A stretch of DNA of 34,299 nt from UBA1162 sp049513695 (GCA_049513695.1 JBEKVW010000013.1:1-34299); one strand, 5' to 3'; shown: positions 8,385 to 17,039, counted from the first letter of the stretch. A program made the numbers and translations. The notes: a model not told the origin generated them from the letters alone.

Positions 8385-9108
8385 CCAAGTAACAGAATAC
8401 GTAGAAAATAATATTGGTGAATTCCATCATCGGCGATTGGCAAGTCTATCTTCATTGAAGCTTGAAACTATATTAAAACGTAAGAATCCCTATCTATTTA
8501 AAGCTAAAAATATTCATCTATCACAGGACCTTGTTAAAATTCTTGTAGATGCTTTTCTATCCTCACAAGAAGAGACACTCTTTGGAGATTTTCTTGAAGG
8601 CCTAGCTAGATTTATTAATAGGCAAATTTATGGTGGCCAGAAATCAAGCACCACGGGGTTAGATCTTGAGTTTACAAAGGATGGAACCCGTTATCTTGTA
8701 GATATCAAATCCGGTCCACATTGGGGAAACAGTAATGCAATTAGAAAAATGAAAGAGAATTTCAAAACCGCTAAGATTATTGTTCGACAGCATAATCCCG
8801 GTATTACAGTGGTGACAGTAAATGGCTGTTGTTATGGAAAAGATAGTAAACCCGATAAAGGCGATTACTTCAAATTCTGTGGGCAACAATTTTGGGAATT
8901 TATATCCGGTAATGATAATTTGTATTTAGAATTGATAGTTCCTTTGGGACACAAGGCAAAGGAAAAGGATAAGGAATTTCAAAAAGAATATGCGAACCTT
9001 ATAAACAAATTTACAGTCGAGTTCAGCAATAAATATTGTATAGATGGGAATATTGACTGGGAAGCACTTGTTAAGTTAAATTCATCCAAGCCAACGATGA
9101 AGAAATAG
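8365..9108 (+). CDS. Type II restriction endonuclease, PmeII-like family
   Basis: 247 residues that I recognise as the PmeII-type restriction endonuclease family, from NPYLFKAKNI, LSSQEETLFGDFLEGLA, VNGCCYGKDSKPDKGDYFK and CGQQFWEFISGN. A PD-(D/E)xK nuclease centre is visible: Asp100 in GLDLEF and Asp113/Lys115 in VDIKSG. A GTG 18 bases upstream is an alternative start, but the ATG at 8365 has AAGGCG just ahead and gives the family-typical N-terminus. It overlaps the methyltransferase gene by 20 bases, so translation is probably coupled and delayed relative to the methylase. A+T-rich like its partner. The cleavage site sequence is unknown. Confidence 0.85.
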   Translation: MKSIPINQVTEYVENNIGEFHHRRLASLSSLKLETILKRKNPYLFKAKNIHLSQDLVKILVDAFLSSQEETLFGDFLEGLARFINRQIYGGQKSSTTGLDLEFTKDGTRYLVDIKSGPHWGNSNAIRKMKENFKTAKIIVRQHNPGITVVTVNGCCYGKDSKPDKGDYFKFCGQQFWEFISGNDNLYLELIVPLGHKAKEKDKEFQKEYANLINKFTVEFSNKYCIDGNIDWEALVKLNSSKPTMKK

Positions 9109-9181
9109 TTGCTAGCGCACGTCAATAAAATATATCTTTTCTTAACGATTTCACTTCTAAAGCAGCCAGCATAAATAATGC

Positions 9182-9187
9182 TACAAT
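9182..9187 (+). promoter_or_regulatory. -10 element of mutL; probably leaderless transcript
   Basis: TACAAT ends 6 bases before the mutL ATG and there is no Shine-Dalgarno sequence in between (AGCCCT). Transcription from this element would begin at or within a base or two of the ATG. A clear -35 box is not visible. Confidence 0.45.
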
Positions 9188-9193
9188 AGCCCT

Positions 9194-10831
9194 ATGTCTA
9201 TTAAAGTCCTGCCGCCGGAGGTAACCTCCAAAATCGCCGCCGGCGAGGTCATCGAGCGGCCCTCTTCAGTGGCCAAGGAACTGATCGAGAACTCCCTGGA
9301 TGCGGGCGCCAGGGAAATCGTTATAGAAGCCCATAACGGCGGCGTCAGCTATCTGAGGGTTGCCGACAATGGTTGCGGCCTCTCCGCTGCGGACGTGGAA
9401 GTCGCCGTCAGACGTCACGCCACCAGCAAGATAACCAAACTTGACGACCTGGAACATATCAGCACATTGGGCTTTCGCGGCGAGGCCCTGCCCAGCATAG
9501 CTGCCGTGGCCGAAGTCGAGATACTGACCAGGGACATGGGCAGCAGCGCTGCCACCTACCTTCACCTTGAGAACGGGAAAATCATATCCAGGGAGAAAAA
9601 AAGCCGGCCGCAGGGCACTTCCATAACTGTACGCCACCTGTTCCGCAGCCTGCCGGCCAGGCTCAAGTTCCTGAAATCCTCAAATACCGAGGCCGGTCAC
9701 ATAGCCTCGCTGGTCAGCCAGTACGCGCTGGCCTTTCCGGAGGTCAAATTCCAACTGACCATAGATGGACGAATCAGCCTGCAGACGCCGGGTGACGGCG
9801 ACCTTCGCTCGACAGTCTCGACAGTCTATGGCCTCGAGACCGCCCAAAAAATGCTGGAGGTCGAGGGCACGGACGGCTTCATATTCATCCAGGGGCTGGC
9901 CAGCCCCCCGTCTGTCCAGCGCTCAAGCCGCAGCTACCTCAGCTTTTTTGTGAACAGGCGATACGTGCGCAACAGCATCCTGGCTAAGGCCGTTGAAACC
10001 GCCTTTGAGGGACTGCTGATGACCGGCCGGCACCCGGTAGTCATTCTGAACGTAGCCATCCCCCCGGAAGAGGTGGATGTCAACGTGCATCCCAGCAAGC
10101 TGGAGGTCAAATTCCGCAATAACAGCGCCGTATTCACGGCAGCTTTAAAAATCCTTAAAGGTACGCTGGCAAAATCACCCCTTCCGGGCGTGCATATGGA
10201 AAGCGAAAACGCCGACGCACAATCGCTGTGGGAACGCTTCCCGCATGCCTCTGTAGCACTGCCCTCTCTTCAGACCCTGGGGCAACTTTCGGCAAGCTAT
10301 ATCCTGGCCGAGGGTGAGCGCGGCCTCTACCTGATAGATCAACATGCCGCCCACGAGCGCATTCTTTTCGATCAGATAATGGCCCAGCGGGCCCGGAAGC
10401 AACCCGATATACAGGGCATGCTTGAACCCCTTCCCATTGAGCTTTCGCCTTCGCAGGAGGAGGCGATGAAGCATTATCAAGGGCTGCTAGCCGAATTCGG
10501 GTTCACCCTAGAGCCCTTCGGCAGCAGGACCTATCTGGTCAGGGCAGTGCCCGCCATGCTCGACGGCACCAACCTGCTCGAGACCTTAAAGGAGCTTCTG
10601 GATGAGATCGGATCTGAGCAGGATGCGGGACAAAGGGAGCTGAAAGCCGCTCAGTCGCTGGCCTGTCACGGCGCCATCCGGGCGGGTCAACCGTTGAATA
10701 CGCAGGAGATGCAAAACCTGATCAGGCAGCTCGAGCATACCTCCCAGCCACGTACCTGTCCGCACGGCAGGCCGACCATGATACACCTGAGCTCCCAACA
10801 GCTTAAGAAGGAATTCGGCCGGACGGGATAA
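9194..10831 (+). CDS. mutL: DNA mismatch repair protein MutL
   Basis: 545 residues. The N-terminal GHKL ATPase shows IAAGEVIERPSSVAKELIENSLDAGA (read in parts), DNGCG, and TLGFRGEALPSI. The C-terminal dimerisation/endonuclease domain shows DQHAAHERILFDQ near residue 382, ACHGAIRAG, and CPHGRPT near 523. In endonuclease-type MutL proteins the first motif is DQHA(X)2E(X)4E; here the last Glu is Asp, a conservative change, and the rest of the zinc/nickase site is present. It nicks the strand with a mismatch after MutS recognition. No mutS is in the window. The ATG has a -10-like TACAAT 6 bases upstream and no ribosome site, suggesting a leaderless message. It converges on the CoA-transferase gene with only 3 bases between the stops. 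Confidence 0.95.
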   Translation: MSIKVLPPEVTSKIAAGEVIERPSSVAKELIENSLDAGAREIVIEAHNGGVSYLRVADNGCGLSAADVEVAVRRHATSKITKLDDLEHISTLGFRGEALPSIAAVAEVEILTRDMGSSAATYLHLENGKIISREKKSRPQGTSITVRHLFRSLPARLKFLKSSNTEAGHIASLVSQYALAFPEVKFQLTIDGRISLQTPGDGDLRSTVSTVYGLETAQKMLEVEGTDGFIFIQGLASPPSVQRSSRSYLSFFVNRRYVRNSILAKAVETAFEGLLMTGRHPVVILNVAIPPEEVDVNVHPSKLEVKFRNNSAVFTAALKILKGTLAKSPLPGVHMESENADAQSLWERFPHASVALPSLQTLGQLSASYILAEGERGLYLIDQHAAHERILFDQIMAQRARKQPDIQGMLEPLPIELSPSQEEAMKHYQGLLAEFGFTLEPFGSRTYLVRAVPAMLDGTNLLETLKELLDEIGSEQDAGQRELKAAQSLACHGAIRAGQPLNTQEMQNLIRQLEHTSQPRTCPHGRPTMIHLSSQQLKKEFGRTG

Positions 10832-10834
10832 AAA

Positions 10835-12607
10835 CTAGGCCTTAGTGTAGAAACTCTGCGGGTCAAAGAGCCGCAGGAGCATTTTCTCTTCATATGAAGG
10901 CAGGTCGATCTTCTTGAGGTGGGGTGCTACTTCCAGTTCCCAGCCTACCAGCCGCCTGATGCCCTTTATAGCCTCCTCCTCCCTTATGGCCGTGCCATAG
11001 GGAATATAAGAAGTCAGAGTCAGGGTATCCCTGCCCTCCTGTTTCTCGAAGATGCCCACGTCGGTTATGAGCGTCTTTACACGGTTCCCGGGAAAGGTTA
11101 TGTAGGGCACTTGGGCGGGCAAGCGCTCTTTCCCCGAAGAAGCGAACACAATCGCTTCCCGGCAGGTGCTGGCCACATCGTTGGCGCCGCCCGAGCCTAC
11201 TATGAAGAACACATTGGGTATCTTGGTCGAGTTGCCATTGCCGTACCTGTCCACCTGAGCCGCTCCGAGGACCCCCAGACAATTGCCGGCCGAGCCGCCC
11301 ACCATGACCCCCAGTGCCATCTCGATATTGGTCAGGATTTTGCAGGATGGAAGGTTATCCATGCTGAAGACGGTGGGGTCGGAGGGCCTGGGCAAATAGC
11401 CGAACATGCCGATCTCGGCGACCAGTTCCACATCGTGCTTCTCGTCTTTCAATTTGTAGGCGGCCAGCCAGGCAGCCAGGTTAGAAACTCCCACACCGGC
11501 CAGTATGGTCTTATATCCCTTCGATACGCAAAGGTCGGCGATATACCTGCTGCCGGCGATAATCATCCTCTCGATCTGGTTGGATTCTTTAGGAAAGTCA
11601 ACCTGCGGCACCGCCGCCAGGGTCTCAACCACCCACGAGTGGGGCTGGGCCTTGTCTTTCAGATAGCGCAACCTTTCCCTGCCTAGCTTGTCCAAATATA
11701 GCTCATGGCTCCTGCAATTAAGGATCCATTCCTGGATGAAACTCAGGAATTTGCTCTCATCCATGGAAGCGTCATTTATCAGGGTGGCGAACTCATAATC
11801 ATCGAAGTAGCCTTCGAACTGCGGTATGCCGCTGTTGGAAAGGCCACCCGGATGCGCGCCGAAGGGCACTTCGCAGACAGCCCTGACCATGTAGCCGGGT
11901 ATGCGAACAAGATGTGCATGGCTCCGTATATAGTCCGTGGGCACAATGTGCTCCACGCTGACGATAACGCCTTCTTTAGACGCCCAGGCGCCGTAGGCAT
12001 CGGTCCCCAGCGGATAGGGCAGGATAGTATTCCCGGCCCGGTCGGCTGCCAGGCCGTGCACCAGGGTTATATCCGGCCGCAGCGCTCGCAGCAGCCCGGT
12101 CTTTTCCCCCGTCCCAAAAGGAGAGTCGATCACAGAGAAATTTCCCTTATTTTCCTCGGCCATGCTGCTGCCGATGAGCGATCTGGTCGGTATGAACTCC
12201 CATCCCATAGCCCCTGCCAGCAGCCGCTGGGTAAGGGTCAGCATGGTCCAGTTTTCGAACTCGATAGACCCGGATATATAGGCCTTCTGCACGTGCGGGT
12301 TGGGGCCGGGTGTGGGATATGAATTGCCCAGGAAGGTGGTCACAGCCTTTTTAATCATCTCTCCCCGTATAAGAGCCAGCAGGTAGGACGACGTGGACGG
12401 GCTGATCAGGGTGAAGTCGGGCCGTTTGCCCCAGAACTCACGGACGAGCTGAAAGAAAAGTGCCCCGCCTTTATTGGCTATGTGAATTGAGCTGCCGGCT
12501 CGGACATGCTTCGTGATGGCGTCGGTCATCGAGCAGACCTTGTCCTCACCCTCTATAGGAGCAATATGGAACTTTGAGTCGATGAATGCTTTTAAATCGT
12601 CTTCCAT
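10835..12607 (-). CDS. Family I CoA-transferase, alpha and beta subunits fused
   Basis: 590 residues comprising two CoA-transferase halves. The N-terminal half (about 25-310) resembles the alpha subunit (ITKHVRAGSSIHIANKGG, DITLVHGLAADRAGN). The C-terminal half (about 345-590) resembles the beta subunit, with ELVAEIGMFGY placing the covalent-thioester Glu at 398 and GSGGANDVASTCREAIV following. Family I enzymes move CoA from one acyl group to another through this Glu. The alpha-type Gly-rich site and the beta Glu are both present, so one polypeptide may be a complete enzyme. The acyl substrate cannot be told; related fused forms act on glutaconate-like or steroid-ring intermediates. The start ATG at 12607 has only a weak ribosome site; it is 18 bases after the preceding gene and probably in one operon with it. 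Confidence 0.85.
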   Translation of the reverse strand: MEDDLKAFIDSKFHIAPIEGEDKVCSMTDAITKHVRAGSSIHIANKGGALFFQLVREFWGKRPDFTLISPSTSSYLLALIRGEMIKKAVTTFLGNSYPTPGPNPHVQKAYISGSIEFENWTMLTLTQRLLAGAMGWEFIPTRSLIGSSMAEENKGNFSVIDSPFGTGEKTGLLRALRPDITLVHGLAADRAGNTILPYPLGTDAYGAWASKEGVIVSVEHIVPTDYIRSHAHLVRIPGYMVRAVCEVPFGAHPGGLSNSGIPQFEGYFDDYEFATLINDASMDESKFLSFIQEWILNCRSHELYLDKLGRERLRYLKDKAQPHSWVVETLAAVPQVDFPKESNQIERMIIAGSRYIADLCVSKGYKTILAGVGVSNLAAWLAAYKLKDEKHDVELVAEIGMFGYLPRPSDPTVFSMDNLPSCKILTNIEMALGVMVGGSAGNCLGVLGAAQVDRYGNGNSTKIPNVFFIVGSGGANDVASTCREAIVFASSGKERLPAQVPYITFPGNRVKTLITDVGIFEKQEGRDTLTLTSYIPYGTAIREEEAIKGIRRLVGWELEVAPHLKKIDLPSYEEKMLLRLFDPQSFYTKA

Positions 12608-12625
12608 ATTGCTTGCCCGATCACA

Positions 12626-13027
12626 TTATACTTTATAACATACCTCCGGAAGCTTCACTCCCGGATTGCTCTCCCTTACGTAGCGCAGTAGCTGGTTGGC
12701 CAGCGAAATAGTTATCGTAGCCAGCTCATCGCCCTTGATCATCTCGACCTTTTCACCGCTGTACAATGCCCGCAGCCTGGCCGGGAACTCATCATCAGCT
12801 TTATTAAAGGCAAAATACACTATAACGCCGGGATACAGCTCTTTACTTATCGCCCAATCTTCATCCAGCCCGAGGCTTTCGACCCTGCCCCCCAGATAGC
12901 GCGCCAGCGCCCCAACGTCTCTGGCATATTCGAGTGCGGAAGCCCTCATTTTGAGCGCCCCTTTTACCTGTAATTGGTGAGGGCTGACCTTGCCCTCGAT
13001 ATCGGCCAGGTTGAGCAATTTCCTCAC
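12626..13027 (-). CDS. Uncharacterised protein, possibly DUF3786-like
   Basis: 133 residues, GTG start with AGGAT about 8 bases upstream. No signal peptide or membrane segment. The middle (YFAFNKADDEFPARLRALY) and following helix (SLANQLLRYVRES) faintly recall the DUF3786 pattern of DEEFP followed by a helical tail, which I know from Dehalococcoidia and acetogens, but I am not sure. It sits between cooC/acsF (47 bases upstream) and the CoA-transferase on the same strand, so it is likely co-transcribed with the nickel-maturation gene. No catalytic motif is evident and only one Cys (near the C-terminus) is present. Function unknown. Confidence 0.65.
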   Translation of the reverse strand: MRKLLNLADIEGKVSPHQLQVKGALKMRASALEYARDVGALARYLGGRVESLGLDEDWAISKELYPGVIVYFAFNKADDEFPARLRALYSGEKVEMIKGDELATITISLANQLLRYVRESNPGVKLPEVCYKV

Positions 13028-13074
13028 TCGTTTATCCTGTTAAAGCTTTCCGTCTCTCCGGAGCTATGGGAATG

Positions 13075-13836
13075 TTAACGAATCCTGAGTTTGTAAAGTA
13101 TTTCCTGCACCGCCCTGCGGAATGTGGAGTCCAAAGGCAGGAGCGTTAAGGGCTTTCCTCTGACGTCCAGTTCCGCGATAGCAGGGTCCTCCGGGATAGT
13201 GGCAAAGAGCATCAGCCCCGATTTGGTGATGGCCTCCTTCAGCTCCGGCTGCAAGCCGTTCCTGAGCCTGTTGACCACCAGCAGCACGCCGCCCTTGATA
13301 TTAGTGCGTATCTCCCCGCTGAGCTGCTGCAGGCGAATGCAGGTGTTGAGGCCGCGTATGGTGGGATCGGTAACCGCCAGCAGGTAGTCTATATCCTGTG
13401 TAGTCTGGCGGCTGATGTGTTCCAGGCCGGCCTCGCAGTCCATGATGACATAGTCATAGCTTTTAGCCAGCTTATCTATGGAGAAACGAATCATGTGGTT
13501 GGCGGCGCAGTAGCATCCAGGACCTTCCGGCCGCCCCATGGCCAGCAGGTCGAACCGGCTGGTCTCAACCAGCGACTCATGGATGCGGCTGTCCAGTATC
13601 TCCTGCTTGGAGACAGCCATCGTCAGCCTCCCGCCCCTGATCTCGTCGGTCATCTTCTCGCGGGTCTTGCCTACAGTACTCTGTAGATCTACGCCCAGGG
13701 CGTCATTCAGGTTGGTGCTGGGATCGGCGTCCACCGCCAGCACGGCTCCCAGGTTGGATAAAAAATCGACCAGTATGGCCGATATGGCAGTCTTGCCCAC
13801 GCCTCCCTTTCCGGCAACAGCAATGGTCACAGTCAT
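13075..13836 (-). CDS. cooC: CooC/AcsF-type nickel-insertion ATPase
   Basis: 253-residue MinD/ParA-class ATPase. The deviant P-loop GKGGVGKT is at residues 9-16, VDADPSTNLNDAL follows, and the family-specific CxC nickel-binding pair lies in EGPGCYCAAN (Cys108, Cys110), which dimerises around one Ni(II). CooC proteins load nickel into CO dehydrogenase; the AcsF branch activates acetyl-CoA synthase. Here no intact CODH is seen, while an intact ACS lies 6 kb away, so an AcsF-like role is more likely (inference). A good ribosome site AAGGAG precedes the ATG, and the stop of the NuoF-like gene lies 4 bases upstream, so they share an operon. Confidence 0.9.
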   Translation of the reverse strand: MTVTIAVAGKGGVGKTAISAILVDFLSNLGAVLAVDADPSTNLNDALGVDLQSTVGKTREKMTDEIRGGRLTMAVSKQEILDSRIHESLVETSRFDLLAMGRPEGPGCYCAANHMIRFSIDKLAKSYDYVIMDCEAGLEHISRQTTQDIDYLLAVTDPTIRGLNTCIRLQQLSGEIRTNIKGGVLLVVNRLRNGLQPELKEAITKSGLMLFATIPEDPAIAELDVRGKPLTLLPLDSTFRRAVQEILYKLRIR

Positions 13837-13840
13837 TTTA

Positions 13841-15760
13841 TTAAGGCTCCTTCGAAGGCGTTTCCGGCCTGGTCCGCCGGTTTTCCGGCACGAGACTGAC
13901 CGGTGATAATCTTATCACAGCATTATACTCCACGGGGCAGACCAGCTGGCAACTGCCGCACTTGGTGCATTTAGACTGGTCTACGACCTTCAGGCCGTTC
14001 TCATCGCTGAAAACCGCCTCCGCCGGGCAGGCCAGCACGCAGTGGTCGCAGCCTCTTTCGCACTTTTCGGGCAAAATGTAATAGGCCGTCAGATCCTTGC
14101 AAACACGTGCCGGGCAGCGCTTCTCCAGAACATGAGCTTTATACTCCTCTTTGTAGTAGCGCAGCGTGGTCAGCACCGGGTTGGGCGCCATCTTGCCCAG
14201 TCCGCAGAGCGAGCCGGCTTTAACATCGCGGCCAAGCTCTTCCAGCATATTAAGTCCTTCGAGGGTACCCTGGCCTTTGGTTATATCTTGCAGGATATCC
14301 AGCATATGAAAGGTACCTATGCGGCAGGGGGTGCATTTGCCGCAGGACTCCTGCTGACTGAAATCGGTGAAGAATTTGGCCGCATCCACCATGCAGTTAT
14401 CCTCATCCATCACGATGATGCCGCCCGAGCCCATAATGGCCCCGGCCTCCTTCAGGGAATCGAAGTCCACAGGTGTGTCCAGCAGAGCTTCCGGAAGGCA
14501 GCCGCCGGAGGGTCCCCCGATCTGAACGCCCTTGAATTGCTTGTTGCCGCGTGTGCCGCCGCCGATATCGTAAACCAGCGTGCGCAGGGTCGTACCCATC
14601 GGCACCTCGGCCAGCCCGGTATAGTTGAGCTTGCCGGCCAGCGCAAACAGGGCAGTGCCCGGGCTCTTTTTTGTCCCGGTCCTCTTAAACCAGTTGCCAC
14701 CATTATTGACTATCAGAGGAACATAGGCCAGCGTCTTTACATTGTTGACCAGCGTGGGCCTTCCCCATAGACCGGTTTCCGCCGGATAGGGCGGACGATG
14801 TTCCGGCCAGGAGCGCCTTCCCTCCATGGCCGCCGTCATAGCAGTCTCCTCACCGGATACAAAGGCCCCGGCGCCCTTAACTATTTCGATATCGAAATTG
14901 TACTTTGAGCCAAGTATATTTTTACCCAATAAGCCCTTATCCTCAGCCTGCGTCAATGCAGTTTGAAGCCTGGATACGGCCAGGGGGTACTCCTCCCGGA
15001 TATAGAAGAAGCCCTTTTGCGCTCCAACTGCGTAACCTGCAATAGCCATGCCTTCTATCACGGCATGGGGGTCGCTCTCCAGCAGCACCCGGTCCATAAA
15101 GGCGCCGGGGTCGCCTTCATCGGCATTGCAGACAATATACTTGATATCGCTTTTTACGGTATAACATGACCGCCACTTGGCGGCGGTGGGGAATCCCGCA
15201 CCTCCGCGCCCGCGCAGGCCCGACCTTTTCACTTCTTCAATCAATGCACCTGGCGCCATCGTCAGGGCCTTAGCCAGCGCTTTATAGCCTCCGCAGGCCA
15301 GATAGTGGTCGATCTCAAGGGGTGAGGTGTAGCCGCTATTGCGCAGCAGCAGCCTCTTCTCGTAAGCAAAGCGCTCCAGTTCCGGAATGATGGCGGGTTC
15401 CTGTCCGCCTCCCGTCACGCTACCGAGGGCCAGGTCGAAACAAGGATCGTCGCCGATTACATAGCCCTGTACCAGCCGGGGCACCATCTGAGGCGTTACG
15501 TGGTGGTAGCATATGGAGAAGTTGTCCGGCTTAATGATGGTCACCAGTGGCTCGTGGGAGCAGAGGCCCATGCAGCCCACTTCGGAGATGGCGACCGCCG
15601 CATCCAGGCCTTCTAATTCGCGTCTTAACGCCTCTAGAACGGCCATTGAACCGGCGGCGCGGCCGCAGGTAGCGGTACCCACTAAAATATGGGTAATCCG
15701 GCCTTTATAAAGAGCTTCCCAGTTCGATACCGCCTGCCGGGATATCTTCTCAAAGCTCAT
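13841..15760 (-). CDS. NuoF/HydB-like FMN and iron-sulfur subunit with N-terminal 2Fe-2S and C-terminal 2x4Fe-4S domains
   Basis: 639 residues. An N-terminal thioredoxin-like [2Fe-2S] domain (GTATCGRAAGS, VGCMGLCSHEP) comes first. Then the NuoF core: FMN/NAD site GLRGRGGAGFPTAAKW, NADEGDPGAFMDR, an SLBB segment, and the [4Fe-4S] motif SCGKCTPCRIGT with a later LCGLG Cys. A C-terminal two-cluster ferredoxin follows: CERGCDHCVLACP (first spacing three residues instead of two) and CTKCGSCQLVCP. This layout is that of the NAD(P)H-oxidising subunit of bifurcating hydrogenases, NAD-linked formate dehydrogenases and related complexes. It overlaps the NuoE-like gene by ATGA. No hydrogenase or formate dehydrogenase catalytic gene is in the window, so the partner is unknown. 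Confidence 0.92.
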   Translation of the reverse strand: MSFEKISRQAVSNWEALYKGRITHILVGTATCGRAAGSMAVLEALRRELEGLDAAVAISEVGCMGLCSHEPLVTIIKPDNFSICYHHVTPQMVPRLVQGYVIGDDPCFDLALGSVTGGGQEPAIIPELERFAYEKRLLLRNSGYTSPLEIDHYLACGGYKALAKALTMAPGALIEEVKRSGLRGRGGAGFPTAAKWRSCYTVKSDIKYIVCNADEGDPGAFMDRVLLESDPHAVIEGMAIAGYAVGAQKGFFYIREEYPLAVSRLQTALTQAEDKGLLGKNILGSKYNFDIEIVKGAGAFVSGEETAMTAAMEGRRSWPEHRPPYPAETGLWGRPTLVNNVKTLAYVPLIVNNGGNWFKRTGTKKSPGTALFALAGKLNYTGLAEVPMGTTLRTLVYDIGGGTRGNKQFKGVQIGGPSGGCLPEALLDTPVDFDSLKEAGAIMGSGGIIVMDEDNCMVDAAKFFTDFSQQESCGKCTPCRIGTFHMLDILQDITKGQGTLEGLNMLEELGRDVKAGSLCGLGKMAPNPVLTTLRYYKEEYKAHVLEKRCPARVCKDLTAYYILPEKCERGCDHCVLACPAEAVFSDENGLKVVDQSKCTKCGSCQLVCPVEYNAVIRLSPVSLVPENRRTRPETPSKEP

Positions 15761-16260
15761 GGGAGGCTTTCAGTCCCCGGTGCGCCTGGAGCAGCCGCCT
15801 TAATGTTTACAAAAGCCTCTTCGACCCGGGGCGGCGTCATCCTGGGATGGACTTCCCCGCCGATGGTTAGCACCGGGGCAAGAGCGCAGCAACCAATGCA
15901 AGCCACACGTTCCAGGCTGAATTCCATATCCCCGGTTGTTCCACCGATCTCTATCGCCAGCTCTCGCGCCGTGGCCTCGAGTACGAGCTGGCCACCTGCC
16001 AGGTGGCAGGCTGTGCCCAGGCAGACCTTGACCGGCTTCCTGCCCGGCGGCGTGAAGCGGAACTGATTATAGAAAGTCGCCACCCCCCACACCGAGCTGC
16101 CGGGTATATCCAGGAATTTAGAGACCTCCAGCATGGCCTGCCGGGATAGGTAACCCTGCTCCGCTTGTATATCTTGCAGGATATCGATCAAGTGCCGGCG
16201 TTGCCGGCGTTCCGGCCCCAGGACTCTCGATAAATCGTTATTTCTTGAATCGTTTTCCAT
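15757..16260 (-). CDS. NuoE/HydC-like [2Fe-2S] subunit
   Basis: 167-residue thioredoxin-like ferredoxin subunit. The N-terminal helical bundle (LIDILQDIQAEQGYLSRQAM) is followed by WGVATFYNQFRF. The four cluster cysteines are 80, 85, 121 and 125 (VCLGTACHLAGG and CIGCCALAP), giving the expected C-x4-C...C-x3-C pattern. It passes electrons from or to the FMN subunit encoded next, with which it overlaps by 4 bases. It is the first gene of the minus-strand operon nuoE-nuoF-cooC and has an AAGGGCG ribosome site before the ATG at 16260. A+T-rich text between 16261 and 16348 probably holds divergent promoters for this operon and for the lipoprotein gene. Confidence 0.9.
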   Translation of the reverse strand: MENDSRNNDLSRVLGPERRQRRHLIDILQDIQAEQGYLSRQAMLEVSKFLDIPGSSVWGVATFYNQFRFTPPGRKPVKVCLGTACHLAGGQLVLEATARELAIEIGGTTGDMEFSLERVACIGCCALAPVLTIGGEVHPRMTPPRVEEAFVNIKAAAPGAPGTESLP

Positions 16261-16348
16261 ATCGCCCTTGTAAAAGCGTCCAAAATATATATACTCTGTA
16301 TTTTAAAAGAAATGCTGAATATATGAAATGCGGAGGAACTTGCGGAAG

Positions 16349-16933
16349 ATGAATATAAGATGCGCAGCACTGCTGCTGGCATTTGCCGGCTCGTTAGTGC
16401 TGTCCGCCTGCCAGCCTTCCCTGTCGCCCGCAATACAATCTCCGCCTGCAATTCAGGCCGGGGAACCCGGCATCCAGGCATTCTTCCCCAGGGCAGGACA
16501 GGACCCGGCGCCCATCCTGGTGAAGCTTTATAACGAGGCCTCAACCAGCCTGGATATCGCCATTTACAGCCTGACACATCCCGATATCGTTAAAGCCATC
16601 GGCGATGCCAAACAGCGTGGAGTGCAGGTGCGCGTCATAACGGACAGTGATTCCGCGACGGGAAACACGCAGAAGCATGCTGTGAACGATCTTCTGAACC
16701 TGGGCATCCCCGTGAAGGTCAACCTCCACTCCGGCCTCATGCATTTGAAAATGAGCGTGATCGACGGCAAAACCGCTACCATAGGGAGCTATAATTACAC
16801 GCTGAGTGCCAGCCAGCAGAACGACGAGGTCATGGCAGTCGTGACGCAGCCCGCCTTCGTCAAAAGCTGCCAGGACGAGTTCAACCGGTTGTGGGATTCA
16901 CCCGGTTTGACGAACGCCAAAGCCTCGTATTGA
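16349..16933 (+). CDS. Phospholipase D-like (single HKD) lipoprotein, Nuc/EndA type
   Basis: About 194 residues. The N-terminus MNIRCAALLLAFAGSLVLSAC is a lipoprotein signal with lipobox LSAC, so the protein should be membrane-anchored and outside the cytoplasm. The rest is one PLD domain: SLDIAIYSLTHPDIVKAI, then the single HKD motif HLKMSVIDGKTATIGSYNYT (H-x-K-x4-D, then GSxN). Single-HKD proteins of this size dimerise and are usually non-specific nucleases. An ATG 21 bases upstream is in frame; I prefer 16349 because a GGAGG lies 12 bases before it and the signal peptide then starts cleanly. The strand is opposite to its neighbours, and it separates the nuoEF/cooC operon from the acs operon. 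Confidence 0.85.
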   Translation: MNIRCAALLLAFAGSLVLSACQPSLSPAIQSPPAIQAGEPGIQAFFPRAGQDPAPILVKLYNEASTSLDIAIYSLTHPDIVKAIGDAKQRGVQVRVITDSDSATGNTQKHAVNDLLNLGIPVKVNLHSGLMHLKMSVIDGKTATIGSYNYTLSASQQNDEVMAVVTQPAFVKSCQDEFNRLWDSPGLTNAKASY

Positions 16934-16940
16934 TGAGTGA

Positions 16941-16973
16941 ATTAGCACGCTAGCGCATAAGCCGCTAGCTAAT
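16941..16973. repeat. Stem-loop after the PLD gene
   Basis: GCTAGCG (16949-16955) pairs with CGCTAGC (16963-16969) around a 7-base loop; an alternative outer pairing is ATTAGC (16941-16946) with GCTAAT (16968-16973). It begins 8 bases after the stop of the lipoprotein gene. There is no T-run, so it is not a standard intrinsic terminator, although it could stabilise or end the message. Confidence 0.5.
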
Positions 16974-17039
16974 CCATATCCGAAAACCCCAGCTATGGTA
17001 TTAGGATAAGTAATCATATTTGGATGGCTGAGGAAATCG

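Noticed and set aside
10919..12322. Two long plus-strand frames opposite the CoA-transferase
   Set aside because: Antisense to a complete, motif-rich enzyme; composition is that of a shadow frame.
14042..14770. 242-codon frame opposite the NuoF-like gene
   Set aside because: Antisense to conserved FMN and iron-sulfur motifs; no independent support.
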